NCBI GenBank assembly: GCA_003049465.1
Contig: PYSS01000016.1
Span: 248,001-312,000 of the forward strand
DNA from: Magnaporthiopsis rhizophila
Lineage: Eukaryota; Ascomycota; Sordariomycetes; Magnaporthales; Magnaporthaceae
Reading direction: 5' to 3'
Length of the DNA stretch: 64,000 nucleotides
How positions within the stretch are numbered: position 1 is the first letter of the stretch; each line of letters starts with the position of its first letter. The notes under the pieces were generated by a model that saw only the letters and a program-made list of their open reading frames with translations, ran no database searches and was not told where the DNA came from. Position numbers and translations under genes: made by a program. Below are positions 1 through 11,149 of the stretch, in pieces.

Positions 1-188
1 AGGTGGCTGTTGGACATCTGCGAGAGCACGACGAGGTCGGTGCCGGGCACCCGCGCGAACTCATGTGTCTCGGTCGCCACGGGGAGCTGGTACTCGGTAA
101 TGCGGCGGCTGGTGAGGGAGCTTGCTGCGTGAGCCCCGGGCAGCAACATGCCGCCCAGCAGAGCAGCAGAGAAGAGGTTGAACAACAT
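1..188 (-). CDS. Secreted beta-propeller (Vgb/SMP-30-like) protein, 5' part only
   Basis: The reading frame starts at the ATG read on the minus strand at 188-186 and runs out of the window, giving 62 residues. The first ~21 residues form a clear signal peptide: a hydrophobic stretch (MLFNLFSAALLGGMLLPGAHA) ending in an A-H-A cleavage context. The mature start reads RRITEYQLPV, then EFARVPGTDLVVLSQMSNSHL. This resembles the first blade of fungal secreted proteins related to streptogramin lyase/SMP-30 beta-propellers, which open with a similar TEY-LP and VPG-DLV-SQMSNS pattern; that assignment is from memory of the family. No upstream in-frame ATG is seen. The catalytic region lies outside the window, so activity cannot be judged. 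Confidence 0.55.
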   Translation of the reverse strand, partial: MLFNLFSAALLGGMLLPGAHAASSLTSRRITEYQLPVATETHEFARVPGTDLVVLSQMSNSH

Positions 189-1841
189 GTTGGAGAACTG
201 GATGATAGGCAACGAGTGACGGGTTCCGTTCCTGGAAGGCTTGTTGGAAGCCCACGAGATAAGTCGAGCGAGAGTGAAGCAGTTCTCCGGAAGGATGACC
301 GTGATGTGAAGAAACAGACTTCCAATCTCGCTACCCCAAAGGTGGCCGAGCTTCTACCAACTTATACCATCTCAAGACTTGCTAGCTGCATGCCGTAGTC
401 CGGCGCGTCGGTGAGACCCAACGGATCGGCGGCACCATTGCGTCGACGGCGCGATGATCGCCGCATCTCCTTGTCCCGATTGGACATGGATAGCACTAAC
501 CTTATTCTAAGGGGTGCACGAGATCAGACGGTAAGTTCTTCGTTCCCCGGACTATTTTTAACACCGCCGGACAACTGATTTGCGGAGCCCGCCAGCAACA
601 TCCCTTTCTCCCCTGACCAGCGAGTCGTGTCACACTCGCGGGCCGAACACCGTGTTCCGATATCTGCCACCGTGTTCTGGTGCCATTGCCAGGACCAGGA
701 TTGGCCGGCACCTAGCGACCACGGCTTTACCATGGTGAGAATACGGTGTTCAGCAGCAGGGCAAAAGCTTTACCATGATGAAATACATGGATGAAATTAA
801 AGCCGGCAATGGCCCCGCCTCTCGACGATCCCGAACCTGAAAAGGATTCAGCCCTTAAGGCCAATCCAAGACCGGAACGTGCATATAAAATTACCACACA
901 CTAATACATGTTACCGCTCGTCGCAGGGGCGCGCGCCGATCCCGACCAGGATCCCATCCGGACATCCGTCCGCCACCGACCTTGGAGCTCGGACTGTTAT
1001 TGGGGCGCCGGGTTGTGCCTATCCAAGCCGCCGCCGGAGCCGCGGTCGCCCAGCAGCTTGAGCCCCGGATCTCTGTGCTTGACCAGCGACGTGACCGTCT
1101 CCCCAAACAAGCGGCGGAAGGCATCATGCACATACCAATAGAGGAAAGCTAAGGGGCCTCGTGATGAAACGAACGTAGAGACAAAAACCGGGCGAGGGGA
1201 GGAGCTGGAACTCAATTCAGAGAATGCCATGAGGGGTGCCCTCGTTGATGTCGCGCGAATAGGGGGCGAGGTAGGCCACGTCCTTCTCTGCACATGCTTC
1301 TTCAACCGCCGGGGAGCCCGGTTGGGGATGAAAAAGATCCCCGTGGCGGTGGCCAAGTCCGGGGCGGCGGCAGCCATGAGGGAGACGAGCTTGATGCAGC
1401 ACATTGGCGAAGTGAGTAAAAGACGCGATTGTGGCGGCGATGAGAATCCGTGCCTGACGGCCAGATACGCTGCGACCCTCACGCCGATATGCATCGCAGA
1501 TCAGGCAGCCTGGTAAACATCAGATCATCTTATCGTACGGGTAGTGGCGCAGCCCCTTTCTAGCAAGCCGCATCTTGTATGTACTACAGGATATGGGATG
1601 GACCACCCGTTCGTCAGCGGATTTGATACCTTTCGCTCAAGGAGAATTAAATTAATTGACGTCACAAGTGCAATGTCTACCGCCCTTTTACTTATGCCAT
1701 CCCCTCCAGTCCCATAAACGTTCAATTCATTCGAACTCACCACCCGGTTTTGCAGGGGGAAAAAACAAATTCAGATGAAAAGCGGAAGAGGTATATGGGT
1801 ACCTGACCCAATGAGAGAATGGTCCATAAGAATAAGTTTAC

Positions 1842-1886
1842 GATCCTGGAAGGGGTCTAGGCAGTATCCATAACCCTTCCAGGATC
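1842..1886. repeat. Imperfect inverted repeat (hairpin)
   Basis: The left arm, GATCCTGGAAGGGGT at 1842-1856, is complementary to the right arm, ACCCTTCCAGGATC at 1873-1886. One G is bulged and the loop is 16 nt. It lies in the gene-poor zone with no adjoining gene, so it is not obviously a terminator. It could be a miniature element remnant or a chance hairpin. Confidence 0.6.
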
Positions 1887-2469
1887 ATAGACGTCCTTCC
1901 ACATAGAAAATCACACCCGAAGCAATGTATTTCGCCACCTTCTCCGCTTTGTGTTTCTTAGCCCCTGGCAGATAAGGGGAGCCCACCGAACTGATGTTTA
2001 TGTACTATCCTGGAGAGATTGCACCCTCGCGGGCACACGCCGATTCCGAGTCTCAGGGGGCATCCTATCGTTGATCCTCCACACAAGCGACCATAGGCGC
2101 CACTGGCAAGGCTGAAGAAATCCCGCATTTGCATAGGAACGGTGCTGCTCCGGCCGTAGGCAACAATCGCCTGGTTAGCCATGTACAAGCGAGGCCTGGG
2201 GAGTTGCAGAAGAGCTGGATCAAGTGTCGGTCCCATAGGATCATATCACTGCACGTGTTGTTGATAACAAGGGACTCTGGGCCAGCTATGGCAGAGAACT
2301 CCTGGGCGTAAAGGAGGTGGCGGTGCTTGCAAACATTTTTCCTCACAGAGATACCTGCCGTTTACGGGTGCGTCGTCCGACGTCCCCGTCGTTGGACTCA
2401 TCCAGCCCAAAAATGCTCTTTTCCAATGTGACATACTTGAGACTCCAACACGACCATGTACTTCCACCA

Positions 2470-2760
2470 TGCCCGTGGGCGGCTCGCATCAGCAGCCTAG
2501 CCCGTCCTGCTGGCCCTCCCGTAGCTACAGGGGCCGGCTGAGCGTTCTCGGTTCCGACTCCGTGCTGCGTCCCCGACGCCGGCTGGAAGCAGTGGTACAT
2601 ACAACCAGAGCAACTTCTTCCACCAGGTCCGCAACTTCATCATCGATATCGACATCACCACTCAACAGCAACTTCTGCAATACGTCCATCATCGCGTGGC
2701 CACCTCAGGATTCACGGACAACGGCAGCAGCGACCTTTGCTCCAGATCAAGGGCGCCACG
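2470..2760 (+). pseudogene. Decayed GH55 exo-beta-1,3-glucanase fragment
   Basis: Three plus-strand frames together recall the N-terminal part of GH55 exo-1,3-beta-glucanases. One frame gives SVLGSD near 2540, like the family's GVLSTD segment. A second gives KQWYI near 2590. After a one-base shift a third gives NQSNFFHQVRNFIIDI up to about 2660, matching the family's N-NFYRQVRNFVID core. Intact GH55 proteins are roughly 750-950 residues, and no continuing family sequence is readable further on. The frame changes and absence of an intact ORF indicate a relic rather than an exon. The match is by motif recall only. Confidence 0.45.
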
Positions 2761-3977
2761 GCTGGCGCGGTCCCGCCGGAGTGGAACGTACGCACGCCAG
2801 CCGGCCCGGCAACGTAGACCAGAACTTCATCGCCGCCAGCCTCGTGACGCACATCACGGCCTGGGTCAGCCGGGCAGTGTTTGACTTCAAAGAAGGGCCT
2901 GATCTCGGACCGAATTTCTGGGCTGTGTGGCACGCCGCCACTCGGAACCGCCGGCTCAGCGCGCCCGGGGTCCGCCTGCCTGGGTTATAGTTGAAGGTTT
3001 GCCGCTAGTGTCGACGAAAGGGAAGGCCCATCCCTTGAGTGCCATTAGGTGTCCGGCGCCGGAATAGGACGAGATCTCCAGAATTTATCCCCGGTGAGAA
3101 TGTCCGGTTGGCTGAGAGAGGGGATCGGCGGGCCGGGCACCTAGCGGCACTGAAGACGAGCCAGATCGGCGGCACCGGCCAGGGAGCTCCTGATCAGGAC
3201 AATGCCAAGAAACAAGGTCTTTTTTTATTTTATCTGGACGCACTTTTCCTCTTTTGGCCAGGAAATCTGTGCATAACTTGGCTCACCAACCAAGGGGAAA
3301 TTGTGCAAAAACACTGCGGTTAACTCCGTGTGCCTTTTTCGACAAAGGCCTGGTTTCTAGCCTCAGGCGTACTGGCTGCCAATAAAAAGCCTGCAAAACC
3401 CTCTCAAAGCCTTTGTTCCCCAGCCCTGTTCTCACCGGACCAGATAAGTACGGTGTGGTCGTCAGTGCAGTCATTGGTCATCGATGCGTGCAAAATCAAT
3501 TTGCTACAGTGCCAGTTGTATAGTGCTAATAGTATACCCGCGCCATTTCCCTGGATTCCCCCTCACTGGAACATCCAGGCATGTGCCAAGGTCCTTGCCA
3601 TTGTTTTTATACCAGACCTTCTTCCTAATCAGGAGCTCCATGACCGGTGCGCCGATCAGGCCGATGGCACATTGGCACGCGGACAGGAATGAAACGCCAC
3701 GAAGCTGCTTATTAAATGACAGAGAAATTGAACTACGAAGAAAATGCAATCTAAAGGTGAATGAATATATATAAATCCTCACTAGAATGGTATTTCATAT
3801 ACAAAACAACAAGATGCTGTTGTTACAGGGCGTCCCTTTTCAACGGTTCTGCCTCGCCAAAATTGCTGATATGGTGAAAATGCGCAGCAAAGAGCTCCTG
3901 CTGTGAAGCTTCAAGCAATTATCCTTATTTTCCTTTTCCCTCACAAAATAAAAAAGCCCGGCAGACATTCCCTGCCC

Positions 3978-5271
3978 TTAGGTGCCCCCGCCCCTTGCAA
4001 ACTTCTCGTTACCGGCGGTTCCGGACCTGCCCGGCCCAGATCCGGTATCCAGCTCGCGGGCGACTGTAGACCCCTGCATCTCGTGCATGCCTCCCCCGTG
4101 CAGGTGGTTGTCCGCGGGCGCCTCGTGCAGATGCGTCGTGTACGGCGTCGGCGCCTCGAACGTGTTGGCACCGGCGCTGGTCTGCGGTGACGGGTGCTGC
4201 CCATACGGCGTGAACGGGCTGCCGCTTTTGGCGTACTGTTCTCCATACTGGTACTGCTGCCCCTGATCGGCGTACGGTTGCGACTGGAAGGTGCCACCGG
4301 GGCTGCTGCCGCCCGCCTTGTGGTAGTCGGACATCGTGTTTGCGTGGGAACTGTCCGGGCCGCCATCCCCGTGGTGCGCCGCCTTGCGCCTCTTCCAGAA
4401 AAAAAGTACGAGAGCGCCGATTAGGGTTAGGGCTGCGATGGTCGCGCCGACCCCAATGCCGGCTGCCGCGCCGCTCGAGAGGCCGGCGGCGCCCGGCCCT
4501 GGTTGGGGAGTGGACGAGCCGGCGCTGCCGGCGGGGTCTGTTGGGGAGGCGGGGGCGTTATTTGGACTTCCGCTGGTGCTTGTGCCTGTCGAGCGCGTTG
4601 TCCCCGAAGTGGATGATTGAGTCTCTGTTGGTGCGGGAAGTGGTGTCTGAAGAGGACAAGATTCGCTTTAGCAAAAATGGGAGCAAAAGGCAGTCAGTCT
4701 GCCTGGGGATATCAAGGGGCGGATATGGAGCACACACGTTGGAGTAAATGGTGGAGAAGGCGCCGTCGTTGACGGCCTTGCGGCTAGAAAAGACCCAGTG
4801 CTGGGCAACCCGGGGGCCAACCTTTTGGCCATTGACAGTCTCGCCTTCGATGTCCGAGTTGAGGAAGACGGCGTCGCCCGGGTGGACGTCGAGGGCGTAG
4901 CCGGTACCGTTGCCGACGTTCTGGATCTTCCACGAGTTGATGCCGTCGGACCTGATCCACCGCGTAATGATCCATTTCTGGCTATCGTCCGAGGTGGTCC
5001 GCGTCATGCAGGCGCGGGTGCGCATGGGGTGGATCTCGTCCGTGTTGTAGCAGGCCGCCAGCTGCTGCTGCACTCCCGTGCTGGAGCTCCGCAGCAGGTA
5101 GCGGTCCTTTTCGCCGTCGACAGGCTGGAACTGCCACATAGTCCCGCCGTTCCAGACGCGCATGCCGCCGCCGGCGATAGTTTGCAACGTGTTGTCCAAC
5201 GGCTTGGTGCCGTTGTCCACGCGCGTCTCCGAGATGGCGTACCACGCGTTGGGGTCGATCGATGTGGCCAT
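3978..5271 (-). CDS. Beta-trefoil (ricin-B-fold) single-pass membrane protein
   Basis: Two exons, 5271-4738 and 4646-3978, flank a 91-nt intron (donor GTGTGT at 4737, acceptor CAG at 4647) and give 400 residues. Residues ~8-165 look like a ricin-B-type beta-trefoil carbohydrate-binding fold: aromatic-rich repeats (WQFQPV, QKWIITRW, QHWVFSS) and a GYALDVH element. A Ser/Thr/Pro/Gly-rich stalk follows (179-237), then a hydrophobic helix (~240-262, GATIAALTLIGALVLFFW) with a KRRK stop-transfer cluster, and a Gly/Gln/His-rich tail of about 135 residues. The layout resembles a cell-surface sensor with an outside lectin-like head. No signal peptide precedes the domain, which is odd for a type I protein; the helix may act as its own signal, or an upstream exon may be missing. 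Ligand unknown. It diverges from the helix-turn-helix gene at 6061. Confidence 0.75.
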
Positions 5272-6060
5272 GGCGGGCAGCTGCTGGCGATGAAGGTGCT
5301 CGTGCTGTGTCTCCGGCGTCGACGCCTGGCGTCTCTGCGACTTCCAAGTGCACTTGACCCAGGATCTGGCACCTGGCCTAGATGATGATATGTAATATGA
5401 GATGTCCGGGAGGAGAGGGAGGGTGACAAAAAGAGAATTGGGGAGACAGAGAGAAGAGGTCACCAGAAAGAAAAGAAAAAAAGAAAAAAAATCAGAAGCG
5501 AGAGGCAAAGCAGGCGCGCTGGCGCTTAGCAGAGGCCATGCAGGCAGGCCGTCAGCAAAACAAGCAAATCGAATAAAACCAGAAGACCGGGAAGGAAGCG
5601 GCTTCGATGAATCCGGTCGCCCCCGCAGAGCGGTGCTGCCACACCATTGCGGCTGGCCAGGCGTGCCAGGGGGAGCATCCGGACTGTTTTTGCCGCCAGA
5701 GATTGCGCCTAGTGCAGCCAAGCAAGCCAAGGCCGTTTCGGGGTGATCACTGGTCGCTGGACACTGCGCCGCATCGAAGGATTCGAGCTGCGGCCCGTTC
5801 TGGCAGTGATGGGCGGGCATCAGCCGCTAAGGGAGCAAAAGAGCGACCCAGTGCGGTGGGGCCAATGGGAGACGATCTGAGCCCCACTATGATGCAAGGA
5901 CCCCGGCCAAGTCGGCGAGGCGATGCTTAAAAGAGGGCTGCCGCAAAATAAATCAAAAATAAATGGCACTCTGCAACGTTTCCACTCGGATTTCCGCAGC
6001 AAAGAAATCACCCCCAAGCGGGCAAAGGCCAACAAAAATAAAGAACAAAAAAAAAAAAAA

Positions 6061-6468
6061 ATGCCTCCCCACATCACCGCGACGCAAAAATTACGGATTC
6101 TGGCAGTGTGCGAATTCCTCAATGATCATCAGCTTCCGTGCAACCACAGCGACGTCTTCCGCTGGGCCGGAGTCTCCAAAGGAAGCGGCTGGCGGATCCT
6201 CGCGGAGCACCGCACCCAGCCCTCGTTGGCTGACCACCCCAACTACCCCGACCGCCGCGGCAGGAAGAAGATATTCACAGACGAGGACATACAAAAGATG
6301 AAGCGAGCAGTCGAGGAGCACCAGCGCGAGGGCCGCGTTCTCCGTTGGGAGCAGCTGCCGGCTGCGGCGGGTATCGACAAACGGGCTTCGCACGAGACGG
6401 TTCGGATGGCGATGAAAAAGGTGGGGATCACAGGTTCACCGTCGGGGCTTAAAAAGGCCCCGAGCTGA
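6061..6468 (+). CDS. Orphan transposase-type helix-turn-helix protein
   Basis: Single-exon frame of 135 residues. The ATG follows a run of A's and has no in-frame ATG upstream nearby. The protein reads like the DNA-binding half of fungal Tc1/pogo-like transposases: a first homeodomain-like HTH (TATQKLRILAVCEFLND, then FRWAGVSKGSGWRI), a basic RRGRKK linker, and a second HTH-like segment with the family's WEQL-AAGI pattern and a helix near RASHETVRMAMKKVGI. The family's DDE catalytic domain is absent: the frame stops with TGA just where it would begin, and I see no DDE remnant in the next 300 bases. It may be a truncated element or a domesticated DNA-binding protein. No terminal inverted repeats were seen. 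Confidence 0.7.
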   Translation: MPPHITATQKLRILAVCEFLNDHQLPCNHSDVFRWAGVSKGSGWRILAEHRTQPSLADHPNYPDRRGRKKIFTDEDIQKMKRAVEEHQREGRVLRWEQLPAAAGIDKRASHETVRMAMKKVGITGSPSGLKKAPS

Positions 6469-6776
6469 GGGAGATCGCGTCATTCACGTGGCAAGGAGCG
6501 GGATGCTTTTTTTTTTTTTTTTTAATAGAGCCAACGCAATCTTGGAAGCCGGGATGATTTTTATTTAATGAGGAAGAGCATTCTAGGTACCCTCGAAGGT
6601 CCAACCCAGATTCTGTCCGCGCCAAGCTATTGCACCCACCGTTAATAACACCCATGAACCCCAAGGTATCCCCAACCCGAGCCAGAGCCTTTACGAGGCT
6701 ATCCACAAACTATCAATAATCACTACACATTATGTATAACCGGCCATAGCCATATCTTATAGGCGACCACCATCAA

Positions 6777-9700
6777 TCAGACCTTGCGGTCCAGGCTCTG
6801 GCCCTCGCACATCTTGGCGTACATGCCGCCCTTGGCCAGCAGCTCCTCGTGCGTGCCGGCCTCCTCGATGCGGCCGCCGTAAAACACGCAGATCAGGTCT
6901 GCGTCGCGCACCGTCGACAGCCGGTGCGCCACCGCCACCGTGATGCGCCCTCCGGTGCGTGCCGCCGTCGCCAGCGCCCCCTGCACCACGCGCTCCGACT
7001 CGGTGTCGAGCGCGCTCGTGGCCTCGTCGAGCAGCAGCACCCGCGGCTGCCGGATCAGCGCCCTCGCGATCGCGATCCTTTGCCGCTGGCCCCCAGACAG
7101 CTGGCTCCCGCTGGTGCCGCATGCCGTGCCCGTGCCCTCGGGCAGCGAGCACACAAAGTCCCACGCGTTGGCGGCCCGGAGCGCCGTCTCGATGGCCTCG
7201 TCCGACGCGTCCGCTGTGGCGCCCTCCGCCTCGTCGTCCGCCACGTCGACGCCGAACGCCACGTTCTCCCGGATCGACCCCGGGTACAGCGTCGGCTCCT
7301 GCTGCACCAGCGACACGTGGCGCCGATACAGGCGCGGGTTGAGCTGCCGCAGGTCGTCTTCCCCGTCGATCCGGATGCTGCCCCGGGTCGGGTCGTAGAA
7401 GCGCTCCAGCAGCGCCATCACCGTCGACTTTCCGCAGCCCGACGCCCCAACCAGCGCCACGAACTTTCCCGGCAGCACCTCGAGCGACACCCCGCGCAGG
7501 ACCTGCGCGTCGGGGCGCAGCGGGTACGAGAAGCGGACCCCCTGCAGGTCAATGCTGGAGACGTCGTCCCGCGGCGCCCTGTCCCTATTCTCGTCCGTCT
7601 CTCGGATCGTGGGCTCGAGCCCGCACAGCCAGAAGTAGTAGTGGACGGCGCGGAGCCCCTTGGTGAAGCTGCTCGAGTAGGTGAACATGATGCCTGCCTG
7701 CTGGCCCGCAAAGAAGACGCCGTAGAAGGAGACGAAGAACTGGTAGAAGGACACCTCGCCGAACGACATGAGACGCGACCCGTACCAGAACCCGAGCGCC
7801 AGGATGAAGTACTCGACGGCCTGGGTGAAGGCGTAGAAGACGAACATGCCGAACAGCGACGACGTCAGGCCCGCGATGGCGTCGTCCAGCTCGCGCGTGT
7901 ACTTGTCCAGCACGGCGCGCTCCGTGGCCAGCGACGACACGGTGCGGATGGCCAGGATGGCCTCGGACGCGACGGACGCGCTCGTCGAGAAGCGCCTGTC
8001 GGCCTCGGCGTCCATGCGCGTCTCGAGCCGGATGCGCACGTAGCCGGCCGCCATGAGCGGCGGGATGCCCGCGAAGAAGGCGACGAGACCGAGCTTCCAG
8101 GAAAACGCGACTCCTAGGATGCTGGACGCGATGACGGTCAGGAAGGCGATCACCACGAGTCCGATGTTGAACCCCATCAGTTCCAGCGCGGCCTGCGGCT
8201 CCGAGTCGAGACGCGACGTGAGGGCGCCGACGGTGTTTTCCTCGCGGTCGAAAAACCGCAGGTCCTGCCGCAGGAACAGGTCGAGCATGTCGCGGCGCAT
8301 CTGCCGGTTGATGTTCTGCGCGATCGTGTTGGTCGTCCACCCCATGATGAAGTAGGCCACGAAGGCGCCCGCCGACAGCACGATGAACATGGAGGCCAAA
8401 AAGTTGCCACGCTGCTGTGCGGCGGCAGGGCTTGTTGTGTTGAACACGTCCAGCGTCTGCGCCAACAGGGCGATCTGAGCCGGGATCACACTGGCTGTTT
8501 TGTTTGTGCGGGACCGTCAGCTGTCTGTTGGGAAGAGGAGTGGCGGGAGAGGGGAGAACAAAATCAAGGGGAGACTTACTGGCAAGGAGGCTGTCCACAG
8601 CGAGGAACACATACCACCATTTGAGTTGCGGGGTGACCTTCATCAGCCTCCAGATGGTCCTCAGCACACCCGGCCTCTTGTACAGGTCAAAATCTTCGCG
8701 TCCCTTGAGCGACTCCATATGCTGGCGCTCCGCCGTGGCGTAGCGGACGATGGACTGCGTCGGCACCGGCTCCTCCCCGTCCCCCGCCACAGCACCAGCC
8801 GCCTGCCCTGCGCCGTCAGCCTTGTCGTCGCCGCCACCGCTGGTGCTGGTGCCAGTCGCCGCCTCGTCTCCCTCCTCGGCCTGGTCCGCTGCGTCCGTGA
8901 TCAGCGTCTGCGCCCGCACCATGCGCGCGTACATGCCCTCGTCACGCGCCGCCAGATCCTCGTGCGTGCCCTGCTCGACGATCTGGCCGCCCGCCATGAC
9001 CACGATGTTGTCGGCGCCCCGGATCGTGGCCAGGCGGTGCGCGATGACGATGGTGGTGCGCTCGCGGCTCGCGTTGTCGAGCGCGCGTTGCACGATGGCC
9101 TCGGCGTGCGGGTCCAGCGCGCTCGTGGCCTCGTCCAGCAGCAGGATCTTGGGGTCCGACACGATGCTGCGCGCGATGGCCACGCGCTGCTTCTGGCCGC
9201 CCGACAGCAGGCCGCCGCGCTCGCCGATGCGCGTGTCGTAGCCGTCGGGCAGGTCCGAGATGAAGTCGTGCGCGAAGGCCGTGCGCGCCGCCTCCTCGAT
9301 CCGGGCGCGCTGCTCGGCGCGCGGGGCGTGCTCGAGGGCGGTGCCGACGAGGCCGCTGGCGATGTTGTCGAAAACGGTGCCGTTAAAGAGGACGGGCTCC
9401 TGCTGCACAAGCCGGGCGTTGGTGCGCAGCCAGTTGAGGTTGAGCTTGTCGATGGGGCGGCCGTCGAGCTTGATGGTGCCGGACTGCGGGTTGTACCACC
9501 GCTCGATCAGGCCGATGATCGTGCTCTTGCCGGAGCCGCTGGGTCCCTATCCGTTTGAAGCAATGCGTCAGTTACAGTTACAATGGGCGGCGGGATCACT
9601 AGGCATATATGGACAGGCAGGCAGACAGGCGACTTACAACAAGAGCCGTCACCTTGCCAGCCGGGATGTCGAGCGTAAAGTCCTTGAGAACGTGCACACC

Positions 9701-11028
9701 GGGCCGGGTCGGGTAGGCGAACGAGAGGCCTTCGATTTGCAGGGCTCCCACGGTGTCGGCCGGCTTCTCGCCCGAATCGTCGAATGGGTTAATCTCGGAG
9801 ACGCGGTCGATGAGCGTGAATAGCTCCGCGGCTGCCGAGGACGCCCTGCTGAAGGCAACGCTAGTGGGCGCAACAATTGTGAAGGAGAGGGCGGCGTTGA
9901 TAACACATAACAGGACGCTAACGATCCACAGCAACGGGAGTGGTGAGCTCAGCTCAACCAGCGGAATAAGGGGCGGGAGGTGCGGTGGAAAAAGTACTCA
10001 CGTAAAGACGACGCCGACATCGCTAACCTCACCCTCGGTGATCATCTTCAGCCCCTGCCAGAAAGCGAGACCGATGCCGAGGTAGATGATGGTGTACTCG
10101 CCACTGAACATGATGCCGTACAGATAGTTCTTCTTCCTGCCGAGCGCCATGACCTCATCGAGGTAGACGTCGAAGCGGCGCATCAACCTAGCCCTCAGGC
10201 CGAAAGCGTGCACGTTGCGGGTGCTGCCCAGGATGGTCTCGGCAAAGGCGGCGCCGCGGGCCTGGACGCCCAGGATGTCGGTCTCCACCTTGCTGTCGAC
10301 GCCCGCGACGGAGCCGATGACGAGCAGCAGCGACGGGGCGATGCACAGCAGGATCAGTGTCAGCTTCCACTGCGACGCAAAGGCGATGGCGAAGGAGGCG
10401 ATGAAGGTGCCCATGGCGGCCGCGAACGTGCCCAGCTTCTCGGCGATGCCCGACTGGATCAGCTTGCCGTTGGACGTGGCCTGCATCGACACGGACCCGG
10501 CCGCGCCGCGGTCGAAGAAGGCCACCTCCTGCGACAAGGCGGCCCGCAGGTAGGCGGCCCGCAGGTTGCGCACCGCGTGGTGCCCGCTGTAGGTCGACAG
10601 CGCCGCGTACAGGTAGGTGCATGCCAGCCGGCCGACGCCCAGGTAGACGAAGCGCAGGCACATGGACGCCGTGTCGGCCCGGAACCGCTCCGGCGTCGAC
10701 GCGCCGACCACGTAGCTGTTGAGGATGGTGACGAACTGGCCCAGCACCAGGTTCAGCACCGCCACCGCCGCGCCCGCGGCCAGGGCCGCGGCGAAGGCCA
10801 CGGACAGGATGGCATAGTCTACCGGCCGGGCGTAGGTGAAGATGCGCTGTGTGAAATGTCAGCTTTTCTGTTTCGCCAAGTGCATGCATCCCCTCTTTCA
10901 GGACTCACCACATAGCTTTTGAAACCGCCCGCATGGCTTCCCGTCTTTTGCTCGTCTTGCTGCCCATCCGCCTGCTCCTCGTTTGGCGGAGACGACGTTG
11001 ACTTCTTTTCAGGCGTTGTTGTGTCCAT
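6777..11028 (-). CDS. ABCB/MDR-type full ABC transporter
   Basis: Five exons (11028-10909, 10846-10002, 9917-9638, 9546-8580, 8494-6777) separated by 62-91-nt introns keep phase and give 1,309 residues, the usual length of fungal Mdr1/Ste6-like full transporters. Order is TMD1, NBD1, TMD2, NBD2. NBD1 has Walker A GPSGSGKST (416-424), Q-loop VQQEPVLF, signature LSGGQ, Walker B ILLLDEATSALD and H-loop IAHRLAT. NBD2 has Walker A GASGCGKST (~1087-1095), VQQEPTLY, LSGGQRQR, VLLLDEATSALD and VAHRLST. All ATPase residues are present, so it should be an active efflux pump in the plasma or vacuolar membrane; the substrate (drug, own metabolite or peptide) cannot be told. The N-terminal 40 residues are charged and cytosolic. 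The NBD1-TMD2 linker is rich in Gly, Ala, Asp and Glu. Intron 1 and the start codon are the least certain points. Confidence 0.93.
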
Positions 11029-11141
11029 GGTGATGATGTCTTTTGTAGATGCGGCGTTTTCTCGAGGCGGCTTACATCTCTAGATAGCTGCATGCAGACA
11101 CAACAACAAAACCAACTGAAGCGCTTTCTTTGGAGGGCAAG

Positions 11142-11149
11142 TTATATAA
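11142..11149 (-). promoter_or_regulatory. Putative TATA box of the ABC transporter gene
   Basis: TTATATAA lies about 115 bases upstream of the transporter start codon, read on the minus strand, in otherwise mixed sequence. The position is plausible for a fungal core promoter. There is no other support. Confidence 0.35.

Larger units (their letters stand above)
189..3977. other. Gene-poor stretch with decayed coding fragments
   Basis: I see no intact gene here. It holds the promoter side of the secreted-protein gene, an imperfect hairpin near 1.86 kb, a GH55-like relic near 2.5-2.75 kb and a few short minus-strand segments that read like protein but are interrupted (about 997-1494, 2065-2346 and 3504-3782). 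Base composition is more AT-rich than in the genes, and several readable stretches continue only after a frame change. This fits old mutated copies of genes. Confidence 0.5.
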
